In this document: positions 34,251 to 44,586 of the stretch, piece after piece | Layout of the letters: each line of letters opens with the position of its first letter | Position numbering within the stretch: position 1 is the first letter of the stretch | Assembly: GCA_022414725.1 (NCBI GenBank) | Contig: CM039462.1 | Span: 120,706,750 to 120,770,749, forward strand | DNA from: Microglena sp. YARC | Lineage: Eukaryota > Chlorophyta > Chlorophyceae > Chlamydomonadales > Chlamydomonadaceae | Length of the DNA stretch: 64,000 nt | Direction: 5' to 3' | The notes under the pieces: generated by a model | The model's database searches: none | What the model was told of the DNA's origin: nothing | Seen by the model: the letters and a program-made list of their open reading frames with translations, nothing else | Position numbers and translations under genes: made by a program

Positions 34251-35778
34251 CTACTACATTCAGCGGATGCCCTAACGAGGACATTCCCGATGACGTCAAG
34301 GTCCACATGCGGAATTATTGCATGGCACTCCCACGTCCGCTCCCGTAAATACGTACGCAACCGGTAACTGGACGGAAACATGAACGCGCACTCGTCGGAT
34401 CGGGTGACGGCGTCCGAACACATAACGTCCACCGCGGACGCCAAGGGGCGAGACGGTAGAATGAGAAAGAGAAATAGTTGATCCCTATCAACGGCGTCAA
34501 TCCCCATTGTAGAAGCCGCCTTGTGCACACGGGATACGAAACGCTCTAGTGTGCGGTCAAGTGTAGAGAAGTGGATCATCGAGTTCCTCGATGATATGTG
34601 GTGTCGACTCGCTAAAGTGTTGAACGCCAGTCATCGTCGACGCCAAAGAACATCGCATGCGGCGTGGTGAACGAAGTCGACGATGCCGCTCTCCGGATTC
34701 TCCAAAGGGTACCTTTCCCCCCCTCCCTGCATATATGCATCGCCAGCATACCGTACGCAACTGCCACGCACTGCTCATTGTACCAAGCATCCTCCTCGCG
34801 CGCGAGCTGGTGCTCGTTCTCCGCTATACTTGACATAAACGAGCGTAGAGCACTCAACGAAATGCCTGCCGTAACGTCAGGTCCTCCGGTAGACAGCAAG
34901 GGGGGGGAGAGGTGCGCGCATTAGACCCGTGTCCTCCTCCAGCTAATGAGTGGTACATGGACAGCAGTATGCTCAACCCATTCGTTTGAGACGAAGTCCG
35001 GTCAGAGAAGGGATGAAGTCGTTTCCAAGCAATAGACAGATTACGACGAAGTCACGGACGTTTATGTTGCGCTCCAGCTGAGTGCGGAGCGATCGCACGT
35101 TAAGGATGCAGTCACCTCCACAACCACCGGGAGTCTCACGGTACAACTCAATCGCTTCCAATGAGGAGAGAGCAACGACATTAGGATGAGGTCCGCGTCC
35201 AATCCGTGCACAAGCACGGATAGCGATTGCGAATCCCTGTACGAGGCGGTGATATGCCGGAAGATCTTCTGCTCACCCTCCCCTGACTCGAGGTCGGTGG
35301 ACAGAACCACCTCGACAGAAGGGCATGTGCACGAAAAACGCGCCGAGAACCCTTGGAGACCGCGGCGAAGGTGGTGCATGAAGGGGGTGGCAGGAGATAT
35401 GTGGGCACGGTCCAGGTACGTTTCATCTCGGTTCTGGGGGTGGTTGTTCGTCTCTCCATCACAGTGTCGTCGCTGTGTCAATTCGTGCACAAACCTACGA
35501 TTCCGCTGTTGCTGCATCTTCGCTAGAGGAGCGGTTCCATCTACAGAGACGAACAACAACTTGCCTGGACGGGTACAACATACAAGATATTCAAGTCGAT
35601 CCATCGAATGTTGGACGACCTGCTCGGGTGTGGTGTTGGGAAACCTTGAAAGAGCGTCGTGGACTACCGCGTTAAAATCGATGTACACGTGATCGTACAT
35701 GCGGTCAAGGGAGCGCACATCGCGAACACAAGAAGGATAACGCCTCCGAAGGTGAGAAAACAGGTACGGTATACCCAT
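34205..35778 (-). CDS. XRN-type 5'-3' exoribonuclease, frameshifted
   Basis: This enzyme degrades 5'-monophosphate RNA, probably host or viral mRNA after decapping, in the cytoplasm. ATG 35778 starts MGIPYLFSHLRRRYPSC. Acid motifs follow: HVYIDFNAVVHD, FVSVDGTAPLAKMQQQR, VHGLDADLILMSL, and CLLLGNDFIPSLTGL. The C-terminal part reads LILPSRPLAS, FMFPSSYRLR and WECHAIIPHVDLD, like the helical XRN core. Breaks near 35165 (a T-run), 34970-34900 and 34600 are single-base shifts. Joined length is about 520 residues, a compact core like other viral XRN proteins. Confidence 0.85.
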
Positions 35779-35835
35779 TCATACAAAACACAATGTAACA
35801 CAGAATGAGAATGCCTGTAGTCTTTACACTTCTTC

Positions 35836-35905
35836 TTGTTCTCAAATAAAGTGGGATAAACTTTATAATCATCCAGACTGCAGATCGTTGCTTTGGGTCA
35901 ACTTT
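35836..35905 (+). repeat. Dispersed Tc1-like end repeat
   Basis: TTCTCAAATAAAGTGGGATA through CCAGACTGCAGATCG. Same family as 1213 and 12563. It lies between XRN and the small membrane gene. Confidence 0.6.
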
Positions 35906-36029
35906 GGGGGAATATGGATTTGCCGCCGTCTTGCTTGAGTTACCATGTTGCAAATTGACTTCACTGAACTTGTTGGACCACCTTTTTGAAGATGTCTGTC
36001 ATTCTTTGACGATCATCGGCTTCGCCCCA

Positions 36030-36209
36030 CCACTACCCCCCCCCCTCCTCCTCTTTTTTTGCATCTTGCTTATTGACAAGATTTCCCGGCAATCTCCGGA
36101 GAATTAGGGCGATATCCTTACGCATGCGCATGATCGTCTCGAAACTGTATAGGTTGAAAGATATCAACATAGCGAAAGCGATCAACACAATTATCTTACC
36201 CATCCCTGT
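36030..36209 (-). CDS. Small membrane protein
   Basis: ATG 36209 starts MGKIIVLIAFAMLISFNLYS, one membrane segment. A basic stretch (RMRKDIALILRR) follows, then KKEEEGGGG, where a G-run makes the end uncertain. It is divergent from the kinase-like gene, whose start is 50 bp away. Function unknown. Confidence 0.5.
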
Positions 36210-36258
36210 ACACGTGGTCGTTCGTTCTCTTGATTCATGATTTTTTTTTAATTTAAGA

Positions 36259-37550
36259 ATGAAACGAATCCAAACAATGAGCAAAGGAAATATTATTAGC
36301 GAGGGAGGTTTCAACGTCATTTGCGAGATCGAACTCCTTAAAAATGATGTGCAGTCGGAGGGAGACGTATTCGTCGTGGACACGTTCAACGTACACACAG
36401 GAGATTTTTTGTCGGTTAGGTACAACAGTCTCAAGACACTGACACATGCGTACCCTAGCAAAGAAGTCGTCATAAGGAAATTAAAAAACATCCTTAATAG
36501 ACGTGCGCCTGAGAACCTCGACGCCGATTGTCTCACGTCTATCCTCACTAAACTGTGGAACGAAACGACGCCGTCAAAGAAAACAAAGTACACGCAATCC
36601 TCCGTACACTCATTCCTAAAGAGCATGCCGGAATGGAACATGCTCTGGAAAATATTCAAACTCGGAGTCATAGCCAGACACAAACCTGTAGACGCATTCA
36701 CGTCCATGCACGTGAATGACACCTACATAGTAACACTATGCATACGCACTAGCAAAGGAATCTATCCGGTTTTGAGGCGGTTCACAGGTGATTTAGGGTC
36801 AAAAGAGTTCATAAAGAAGCTCACGCTAGGGCGAATTCTCGATGTAGCAGAAGCGGTTCTAGACACACTCTCTTTCTTTTCATTGTACGGATTCTTCCAC
36901 CACGGAGATGTCAAGTTGAACAACATCCTATGGAAGGACATGCCAGACGGATCTATCATTGTGCGCTTGGCAGACTACGATACCATGGTGCAAATTCCTG
37001 ATCACGTCGCACTGAACTCGTTAGACATGTCTGTAGTAACCGATCTGTACGCGTCCCCATTTAGCGTTTCAGCACAAACCTTCGATAGCTCGTTTGCCTA
37101 CTTCCAAAGCAAAAGCATACTCATCCCCCAAGACATCAACGCACGCACTATACGCAAATCATGGGAGCCTCTCATAGACACACACGCATACAAACGACAA
37201 GCAGGAAACAAAAACTGGAGGTGCGACCTACTCAACATGCTCGTATCGAAAAGCGACCTCTACAGCCTAGGACTTGTCATCGCCGCATCGGATTAAGCTC
37301 GACAATCACCAGCAAAAAAGTCATAAACAAGCTATCGGGGTTCGTCAGAAATCTCGTCACTATCGGACAAATGCCGATGGGGTCATTCGACCCCCACAAA
37401 GAAACTCCGGTATTACATGCATCAAAAAACACCGACGTTATCATGACTATATCGGACGCGACCATCCAACTGTCACAGATCCGAAAAAGCTTCACGACAG
37501 AAGAAATCAATGCCCCAATTTACTCCCAACTTGTCTTTGTTTCATTGTAA
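36259..37550 (+). CDS. Protein kinase-like protein, one frameshift
   Basis: ATG 36259 (or the ATG at 36277) opens a frame with a kinase catalytic loop, FHHGDVKLNNIL (HGD in place of HRD, with the Lys and Asn kept), then RLADYDTMV (DYD in place of DFG), and SDLYSLGLVIAA, a helix F-like segment. A Gly-rich loop and the VAIK Lys are not obvious, so activity is uncertain. A shift near 37290 leads to the C-terminal lobe ending at TAA 37550. Total is about 430 residues. The start is duplicated, with errors, just before the N gap. Confidence 0.7.
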
Positions 37551-37645
37551 TCCGCATGGAACATGTCCAGTAAAATGAAATTTAATCGCGGTTTCCGTCC
37601 CCAATTCGAGAATAAAAAAATAGCGTAAAAAGAAAAGGGAATAAT

Positions 37646-38005
37646 ATGGAAAGTGATTCATCGCAACAACTCGAACTGTTAGCCTCGATTATAACTGAAC
37701 TGAAGACAGCTAACGAAACCAATGTCCAGATACTAGGTGCGTTCCAGAGACTTCTTGCAGAGACAGAACAATATCAAACAGATGATCCCTCAGATGGAAT
37801 GAACGTGGGAGAAGAAACCAATGACGGAATAGTATCTGAAGAAGAGACGACGAAGAAGTATCTGAAGAAGAAGAAGAGAAGAAGAAGAAAGTAGTATCTG
37901 AAGAAGAGACGAAGAAGAAGAAGAAGAGACGAAGAAGACGTACCTGAAAATGACGTACCTGAAGAAGTTGAAGTTGAAGAAGTGGAAGAATTCAACGGAC
38001 GTTAA
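37646..38005 (+). CDS. Acidic protein with Glu-rich repeats, frame uncertain
   Basis: ATG 37646 starts a Leu-rich coiled coil (LELLASIITELKTANETN) and a Glu/Asp region. The GAAGAAGAGACGAAG repeats make the frame uncertain. The clear end is PENDVPEEVEVEEVEEF with TAA near 38005. At least one indel is likely. Function unknown. Confidence 0.45.
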
Positions 38006-38105
38006 ATGTGGAAGTGATTTGGTTGCAAAAACTAAAAAAAAATGACTTATGTGTAAAGAAGTACAAGTGACAAACCGGTTCATCTTCTTTGTTTATTCAA
38101 CTGAT

Positions 38106-38686
38106 ATGAACGCTAAAAAAGAATATGATGACGTAAGGGTGCTTGTCGGTGATACTGATGATGCTTCAAAAACATCAAACCAATCTAAACAAAGGAATTC
38201 AGAAGGTGCTCCTCCGTCGAATAACACTACTACTAATAGGGACAGTAAGACTGTAGGATCATTGATTGTAGATGGGCCAGTGGCAGGTCCGTATTCCTTC
38301 TCTAGTCTTTTGAATGCAAATGATTCATCTTCCAAATTTTCCGTTCCGGGAGGTGACGTTTTCAGCGAGTTGATGCTGAAGGAGGAACGAGTGATTGACA
38401 ATGTAAACAGAGTCGTCAATCATGCAAGATTGACAGATCTGTCGAAGCGTTCTTTTGTACAACAACCCTTGCATGTGATTCTAGTAAAGTTGGTAGAGAC
38501 TATTCGATTCATAATCGAGGATATTGTCTCTTCCTCTCACAAAGTGTCGATATCAGGAACAAAAGGTATCCCTCTTATAGCAGGGCGATCGTTCACTCGT
38601 TCGTAGGAGGGGAACGGAAGATATATGTCGGTATCATACTGATAAGTCTAGCTGTCACATTCGTCGTTTTCCACCTTGCCTTCTGA
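38106..38686 (+). CDS. Tail-anchored membrane protein, frameshifted near its end
   Basis: ATG 38106 opens a Ser/Asn-rich polar protein with a helical segment near residue 130 (ILVKLVETIRFIIEDIV). After a shift near 38585-38595, another frame supplies GGERKIYVGIILISLAVTFVVFHLAF, a C-terminal membrane anchor ending at TGA 38686. The last 39 bp overlap the 3' end of the patatin gene on the other strand. Family not recognised. Confidence 0.5.
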
Positions 38687-39557
38687 ATCTTCAATCGTCG
38701 TGAGGGGGGCAATGTTTCTACGGATAGTATCATAACCTGTAGCGACAAGGGATTCTACATCGTTCCTGTCAAACGTGACGATATCCTCTAAGAAAAATCC
38801 GGGTTCCATGTTGAGATCGACAATTATTGTTGTAGATGCGTCTACCTCATGTGAGAGTAAGTTGTCCATTTCACGGTATGCGAAAAGCGCGAACGAGTTG
38901 GCCACTCGAATGATGAAGGAGATGAAGTCGTCACCGTATTTCTCATCCGGTATATTCATGATATTATTGATACGTAGTATGAGGTTCTTACCGCAATCAC
39001 CCCGCCTCAGTTTCTCCTCTACATGCTTAGGAACGTGCACTCCCTTGTAGCAACACCCGTCAATGTAAATCTTTCCCTCAAATGTCACTGGTGTGAAAAT
39101 GATGGGCAAAGCGCACGACATGCGAATCGCCAAGCGGACCTCCATGTCGGGGTGAGAATCAAATGAGAAAGAATCCATAATGTTGTCTGTCAAGTTGACC
39201 ACATTTACAACAAGGTCTTTCCCAGTACGCGTACGCAACTCGGCGAATGTAGTGTTACAAGGAAATGACCTGTAGGAGAGAATGTCTTGTACCATGGAAA
39301 ATAGGAAAGAACCATCGTCAAATCCCCTCGTCTCGAATACTTGGTCTATACAATTAAGTTCTGGTAACTGCATGTTTTTGAACACACAAATCATGTCATG
39401 GCTAGACAACCCCAATATTACACCGAGAGACACAATGGATCCTGAAGAAGACCCTACGAAGGTGTCTATCTGATTTATGATTCCCGCCTCTTCAAAATAC
39501 TTGATGCATCCGATTTGCAACCCTCCTAGAAACCTGACGCCCCCGAATGTGAGACAT
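38648..39557 (-). CDS. Patatin-like phospholipase
   Basis: Patatin-family lipid acyl hydrolases cut phospholipids with a Ser-Asp dyad. The nucleophile elbow is FVGSSSGSIV (GxSxG) and the Asp is in YIDGCCYKG. Upstream, LTFGGVRFLGGLQIG provides the Gly-rich oxyanion loop, but its frame lacks an ATG, so an indel near the G-run at about 39541 probably hides the start near 39557. The stop at 38648 is TAG. Such enzymes are common in large DNA viruses and may act in membrane remodelling or entry. Confidence 0.85.
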
Positions 39558-39671
39558 CAAACTTTAGTAAGATCAATCATGATTGTTACACTTGGACCAG
39601 ACTCTTTGTGAACGCAACAGAGGCACTAAATATTAAATCACACAACACCATACACGTTCTTAAAAGTACGA

Positions 39672-40589
39672 TCATGAAGACATGTCGTACTCCTCGGGTT
39701 CGAGAAATTCCGACATCTCCACACGACCGGTCTTCTTACGAGTGAGCCTCTTCTTGGCAAGGTGAAACTTGCTTGTGGTCATTCTTCGAGTGACGGTCTG
39801 CAACATCGATGCAACTTGAGGTGCCTCATCCAAGCGTGAATCATTAGCCACATCTTTATCCACAACAATGGACGGAGTATCGACAGACTTTGAATCAACT
39901 ACACCATCATCATCTTCCTCGACATCATCGACATCGACATCGACATCGACATCGACATCGACATCTTCCTCGACATCGACATCGACATCAACATCAACAT
40001 CAACATCAACATCAACATCAACATCAACATCATCATCGTCGACATCATCATCTTCCTCAACATCGACATCGACATCGACATCGACATCGACATCGACATC
40101 GACATCGACATCGACATCGACATCGACATCGACATCGACATCGACATCGACATCGTCATCGAGATCATCAGCTTCATCTACGTCTTTAGAGTCGTCGACA
40201 TCTTCAAAGTCGTCTTCAACATCATCGTCACCGCCACCCTTGTGTCCGTTCTTATTGGATTCCTTGATTGCGTCGATATGTGTGTCTGAATTCGAACGCA
40301 TAGGCAGGGTAACAATTGCCTCGTATTTAGGAAGGCGATCGAAGTCTTGGTTCAGGCGGCATTCCGCAAGGCGGTTGTTGTAGTCGTCCATCATACCCTT
40401 ATTCTGATGACAGTACTCGACGAAACGTGTAATGGATCCCATAACGTCCTGGGGAATACTGGCCATATCCACGAAAGTTCCGTTCGCATTCTGCATGTAT
40501 CGCGTCGTGGGGCAGTGCTTCAGAATATTGAAGATTTCGATGTGCTCTGTGGCACTGAGATCAGCCACTTGTTTGAGAAATCCGTCCAT
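39672..40589 (-). CDS. NET-domain protein with long Asp-Val repeat
   Basis: The N-terminal 65 residues (LSATEHIEIFNIL, then NANGTFVDMASIPQ and SITRFVEYC) match the NET domain that binds charged peptides in BET proteins and occurs alone in several large DNA viruses. The middle is a (DV)n-type acidic run from about 39900-40180, encoded by ATCGAC hexamers. The C-terminus is basic (KRLTRKKTGR). It could act as a chromatin or transcription adaptor. The family is known; the role here is inferred. Confidence 0.75.
   Translation of the reverse strand: MDGFLKQVADLSATEHIEIFNILKHCPTTRYMQNANGTFVDMASIPQDVMGSITRFVEYCHQNKGMMDDYNNRLAECRLNQDFDRLPKYEAIVTLPMRSNSDTHIDAIKESNKNGHKGGGDDDVEDDFEDVDDSKDVDEADDLDDDVDVDVDVDVDVDVDVDVDVDVDVDVDVDVDVEEDDDVDDDDVDVDVDVDVDVDVDVDVDVEEDVDVDVDVDVDVDDVEEDDDGVVDSKSVDTPSIVVDKDVANDSRLDEAPQVASMLQTVTRRMTTSKFHLAKKRLTRKKTGRVEMSEFLEPEEYDMSS
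39900..40180. repeat. (ATCGAC)n / (ATCAAC)n hexamer repeat
   Basis: Hexamers with few interruptions encode alternating Asp-Val on the minus strand. Confidence 0.95.
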
Positions 40590-40703
40590 GAAACCAGATA
40601 GATGTTAGTAAGTGCACCGATAGTTTCTTCCCTAACGTCTCTTTCATTGAAACTTTATTGTTCCATTTATTTACACTCTTTATTATTCATTCATTCTTTC
40701 AAC

Positions 40704-41392
40704 ATGTCATTGGAACCGACAACTTCCATCGTGGACCCATACGCCCTTTTCGGTATCCCTAAGGAACAGTTATGCAGCGGCGGCTCCGATTCGTTGGCGG
40801 AAATACGCAAGCGATATTTCGAACTTAGCTTGCTATGCCACCCGGACAAGGGGGGAATACCGAAGACATGATCACTCTTCAACGATCGTACGATGTTGTC
40901 CGCGCAGGTATGCGGAACGTCGCCCTTTCAGAAACACGAATGGAATCCATAGTGAAATTTGAGGATATTATCAAAGAATGCTTCGTCTCAAATAATTGTC
41001 AACATCAACAAATGGACATCCCCCCATTCGACAACGAAGCCTTTATCGTGGAGGCAAGAACAAACACTGACTACGTCGCTTGCACACTCCCGGGAGGGTA
41101 TGGAGATTATCAAGGTGATAACGATGATCAAGATGATAACGATGATCAAGGTGATAACGATGATCAAGGTGACATTGGGACTGGAGACATTTCCGAATTT
41201 CGTCCGTTCATCGTTAGAGATCTCATGTTGCAACTTTCGAAGATTTCAAGTGATGGCAATGTGGATTTCAGCGTGGATGCCCCTCACGAAATGTTCGATT
41301 ACCATGCCGCTTACACGGTTCCCCAGACAACGTTTGTGGACCCCAGAGAGAAGAGGGACCTGGACACACTCCTGGTCGAGCGGGAAGAATAA
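40704..41392 (+). CDS. J-domain protein, one frameshift
   Basis: ATG 40704 starts a DnaJ domain: DPYALFGIPKEQ (helix I), RKRYFELSLLCHPDKGG with the HPD signature, then, after a one-base shift in the G-run 40851-40856, NTEDMITLQRSYDVVRAG (helices III-IV). It would stimulate an Hsp70 ATPase. The remainder is unrelated to standard DnaJ, with DNDDQGDNDDQGD repeats (41105-41170) and an acidic end. The homopolymer shift is probably an error. Confidence 0.8.
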
Positions 41393-41537
41393 ATACAGAA
41401 TTGTATACAGTTGTTCTCAAATAATTTTAGGACACTCTGTATAATTTTAATGATATCCCCTGAGATACATCACTACAAATATTTTTTTGAGGAGTCTGAA
41501 GGGTTTGATATGGGCGTCCCTGGAACACGTGTACAAT

Positions 41538-41705
41538 TAATGGGCGTTCCTGCCTCACGGCGGATTTTGACTGGTTTCGAAACATGGTCTGGAGCGGAAT
41601 TGTGATTCCTCGTTGCTGATATCTCAGGCTAGCGAGTCGTTCCGTAGGCTCTAAATTCTGAGTAGAAATTTCAAAAAATCCTCCGGGAGGCAGGAACGCC
41701 CATTA
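41538..41705. mobile_element. MITE family M, full copy
   Basis: 168 bp from TAATGGGCGTTCC to GGAACGCCCATTA, with TA at both ends. It is in an intergenic space, 65 bp before the next gene, and was probably inserted recently because its ends match exactly. Confidence 0.85.
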
Positions 41706-41769
41706 ATTGCAAGAAGAACATGGAGCGTGAACATGCAAAAAAAAAAATTGTTCTTCTAAACATATCATC

Positions 41770-42516
41770 ATGGCTACCCTATCAGTATGCCCTTCGTCCG
41801 ACTTTTTTGACGAGGCACAACGCAGACAGCATCCGCTACTGTCGTCATTCAACCATCTCAAGTACGACGAAGGAGCCTACCGCGTAGACCTAGGACAGTC
41901 CCGAGGACCCGGATCATACCAACTTGAGACTCCGGCGACGCACTGCACCCCCTGCTTCGCGAGGGACGCTCGCATGGTCATGGGCACGTCCGGGCACACA
42001 GAATGCGGGAACCGGCTCATGGTGGACATCGACTCCGAACTCCTTGGCATCACAAGGAAGGCATCCAGGTCGCCCGCATGCCAATTCCAGAAAGGTACAC
42101 CGGAATGTGCCGAGTATCGCACATCCCCCGACTGCTCGTCAGTTGTTCTCGACGTGCAAGACACACGTTTGAATAACCCCGCAAGCACCCTTAGGGGAAC
42201 CGGTTGGAACAGGTGGCAGTGGCTGTGCCGCAACCCTCAAGAACACGCCATCCAAGAGTTCGAGTCTGGCATCGATACCACTATCCTCACAAAGGACAAT
42301 CACCGACCTCTAGTATCGGTCCCACTCGACCAGACGGTGTTCCTGCCTCCTAGAAAAAACGAGAGCCCCGAACAAAGCGCGCCCAAATGGCAGACCCCAA
42401 GGTGCTCAGGGGATGCAGAGTACGACCCCAATAATTTCGTGAACCCCATACCCACGATGCACTGGCGAACGCGCAAGGAGGTGTCGCGCATTCAACAAGG
42501 ATGTAGCAGCCCTTAA
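41770..42516 (+). CDS. Conserved virion-type protein of large DNA viruses
   Basis: 248 residues from ATG 41770. The segment LRGTGWNRWQWLCRNPQEHAI resembles a Trp/Asn-rich motif I associate with hypothetical virion genes of large algal and amoebal viruses. Ten or more Cys suggest oxidised disulfides. It neighbours the 42536 gene and the lectin-fold gene, in what looks like a structural block. Function unknown. Confidence 0.55.
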   Translation: MATLSVCPSSDFFDEAQRRQHPLLSSFNHLKYDEGAYRVDLGQSRGPGSYQLETPATHCTPCFARDARMVMGTSGHTECGNRLMVDIDSELLGITRKASRSPACQFQKGTPECAEYRTSPDCSSVVLDVQDTRLNNPASTLRGTGWNRWQWLCRNPQEHAIQEFESGIDTTILTKDNHRPLVSVPLDQTVFLPPRKNESPEQSAPKWQTPRCSGDAEYDPNNFVNPIPTMHWRTRKEVSRIQQGCSSP

Positions 42517-42535
42517 AATACAAAAATAAAAAATC

Positions 42536-42982
42536 TTAGCCTCCTCGACGCCCCGTCCCGATACCCAAACATGAGTAAGGCGTGTCCACGCGCTCGCAAC
42601 CGATCTTGTTGCATACGAAAACGTCTTGCTCAGGGACCATAGTCCCGATATCATTAGGACCGAACTTGCAGGTGGCCGAAACGTTTCTATGCGCCGATAA
42701 GCGCTCCTTCTCGCGAATGGCCTCACCTTCGCGAAGCCGCATCTGTCGGAACTCTTGCGTGGAGGACATCGCCTTACGCCCCTGTAGTTGAGTGACGTCG
42801 TGGGGACGGTAGTCGGTGAACTGGCGCCCATCGGACATCACGACGTCGTTCTGAGAATGCTTCATAGACGCACCCGGACCACCAAATTGCTTGGTGAAGG
42901 GGGCAGGGGTTTCGAATGCGTTGTCACTTGCAAAGTTCCACCGTGTGGATTTGTGACACGGAGACGCCTGAGTAAAAGGCAA
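42536..42982 (-). CDS. Virion-type protein with SDGRxFTDY motif
   Basis: 148 residues. The motif VVMSDGRQFTDYRPHDV followed by an Arg/Glu helix (MRLREGEAIREKER) and a Cys pair occurs in hypothetical structural genes of several large DNA viruses, as I recall. It is convergent with the preceding gene, with 20 bp between stops. Confidence 0.55.
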   Translation of the reverse strand: MPFTQASPCHKSTRWNFASDNAFETPAPFTKQFGGPGASMKHSQNDVVMSDGRQFTDYRPHDVTQLQGRKAMSSTQEFRQMRLREGEAIREKERLSAHRNVSATCKFGPNDIGTMVPEQDVFVCNKIGCERVDTPYSCLGIGTGRRGG

Positions 42983-43290
42983 CAGTAGGTAACCTGTGTG
43001 ACTATCAAAAGATGATGTCTCGCTGCCCCTATAGGCCCCGTAGTCCTTTCTAGCACCCTACGAGGAGGACATGCTACTGCGACAGATTTGTTCTTAAATA
43101 AACTGGGACATTTTTTTTAATATGAACTGTGTTGTGCTCGGGCAACGTTTTGGAATTATCGTGTATTGTCGTGTTCCGAGAAAAGCCCCAAGATTCATCG
43201 TTTAAGAAAAATGTTTCATATTATTCTGTTAATAAATACACCGAATGTCAAATTCTCAACAGAAGACCGAAGGTTAGCAAGGCCGATCCT

Positions 43291-44157
43291 ATGGCATGGA
43301 GCCTTGGGCTGTTGATGTCCAAGGTGAAGAACGGTCTCTACGGAACCCAAGCGAGCAGGATGATACTAATCGGTATTTTGATCATTATACTAAGCACTCT
43401 CCTGTTGATCTACATCGCTCGCCGCATCACACGCAAGGACCTCATCAGCCAAGAAATACTCAAAAAACCGTTCAAGTTGTACGCGGGTGGGAGTTTATCA
43501 AAGCCGTTCGTGTACAGCTCGACCAAGATCCCTTCATCAAAGAACGGCATCGAGTTCACATACAGTTTCTGGCTGTACACAAGCTCATTCGACATAACAT
43601 CATTGCCAAAGCTGATCTTCACACGTGGATTTGACATGAGCTATGGAAGTGCGTCCCCCATCGTGTACATGGACGCCAAGACCAATTCTCTGCATTTCTC
43701 CGTACGAACCAATGTATCTAACACGAATGCAACCCTAGGAGCTGTCCGGGACCATAAGTCCCAATTCCTGAACGCTACGGTCGAGTACGTACCTCTGCAG
43801 CGTTGGGTACAGTTCGCGCTCATCGTCAAGGATAACATCATGACCATCCTGATGGACGGAGAACTATACACGATCGAGAACGTCCTCGACATGCAGAAAC
43901 CTAACATTAAGCCCCTAATCATTCCGCACTCCGGGGACCTCTCTATAGGAAGCATGGCGGGTAGCGCAGGGCTGAAGGGGTACATCACCAAGTTTGACAT
44001 ATTCAACTACGCCATCAACATATCGGACGTGAAATCGATATATAACAAGGGACCTTTTTCCACATCGGAGACGATACTATCAAAGCTAGGGTTCGGGGAT
44101 TACAAAATGAGGACGCCGATCTACAAGGAAGATGAAACGGTGTCCACTAATATGTGA
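43291..44157 (+). CDS. Membrane-anchored concanavalin A/laminin G-like protein
   Basis: ATG 43291 starts a short leader, then one membrane segment (ILIGILIIILSTLLLIYI). An all-beta lectin-like domain follows, with the laminin-G pattern GIEFTYSFWLY, WVQFALIVKDNIMTILMDGELY and LKGYITKFDIFNYAI. An upstream extension to 43129 has no ATG. Such proteins occur in virions of large DNA viruses and may bind glycans; ligand unknown. Confidence 0.75.
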   Translation: MAWSLGLLMSKVKNGLYGTQASRMILIGILIIILSTLLLIYIARRITRKDLISQEILKKPFKLYAGGSLSKPFVYSSTKIPSSKNGIEFTYSFWLYTSSFDITSLPKLIFTRGFDMSYGSASPIVYMDAKTNSLHFSVRTNVSNTNATLGAVRDHKSQFLNATVEYVPLQRWVQFALIVKDNIMTILMDGELYTIENVLDMQKPNIKPLIIPHSGDLSIGSMAGSAGLKGYITKFDIFNYAINISDVKSIYNKGPFSTSETILSKLGFGDYKMRTPIYKEDETVSTNM

Positions 44158-44159
44158 AA

Positions 44160-44566
44160 AAGTAAAATGAAACATATATCAGATGGTGTACGACATCGCC
44201 GTTCGAAAATTGGCGTTAAGAATGGTCGCTGACTTGGTTGTGTTAAAAACTTCTGTGTTTACAAACATCAGTCGCTCGCTCTACTCTGTGGAGGTGGAAA
44301 CGTTTTGGTGTGAATCGAAAACGACGTGAATTTGTAAGCAAACTTTTTGAGACGAACAAGGATTTCCACACTTGTTCAATCAACCTTAAAATGCTGAAAT
44401 GCGGGATGGCGGGCCATTTTGTAGGACCATCCACCATCTGTCGCCGCTTTGTTTAACTTTACTGTTCCACCGACTGTAGAGCAACTCATGTTCGTAAACA
44501 CATAATTTTATAAAGGCGATATCGTACATTTATTTCCATCCGATATTATGTTTCATTTACTGTTCC
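44160..44566. mobile_element. Non-autonomous IS630-type element with TIRs
   Basis: The left end AGTAAAATGAAACATA and the right end, ATGTTTCATTTACT in complement, form imperfect TIRs of about 45 bp. The interior 44180-44365 is the inverse of 52165-52350 and includes the N-terminal codons of an IS630 transposase (FVSKLFETNKDF). The rest is ACTGTTCCACCGACTGTAG-type sequence, also at 58118-58145. Confidence 0.65.
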
Positions 44567-44586
44567 ACTGATTGTAGTCCAACAAA

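Noticed and set aside
8045..36425. Mass pseudogenisation of a duplicated block
   Set aside because: Indels far outnumber substitutions and are concentrated towards the gap from both sides, which decay would not produce.
39900..40180. Regular hexamer repeats resembling an array
   Set aside because: No unique spacers. The units encode Asp-Val in a real acidic protein, so it is not a CRISPR array. The antisense Ser/Thr frame is a shadow.
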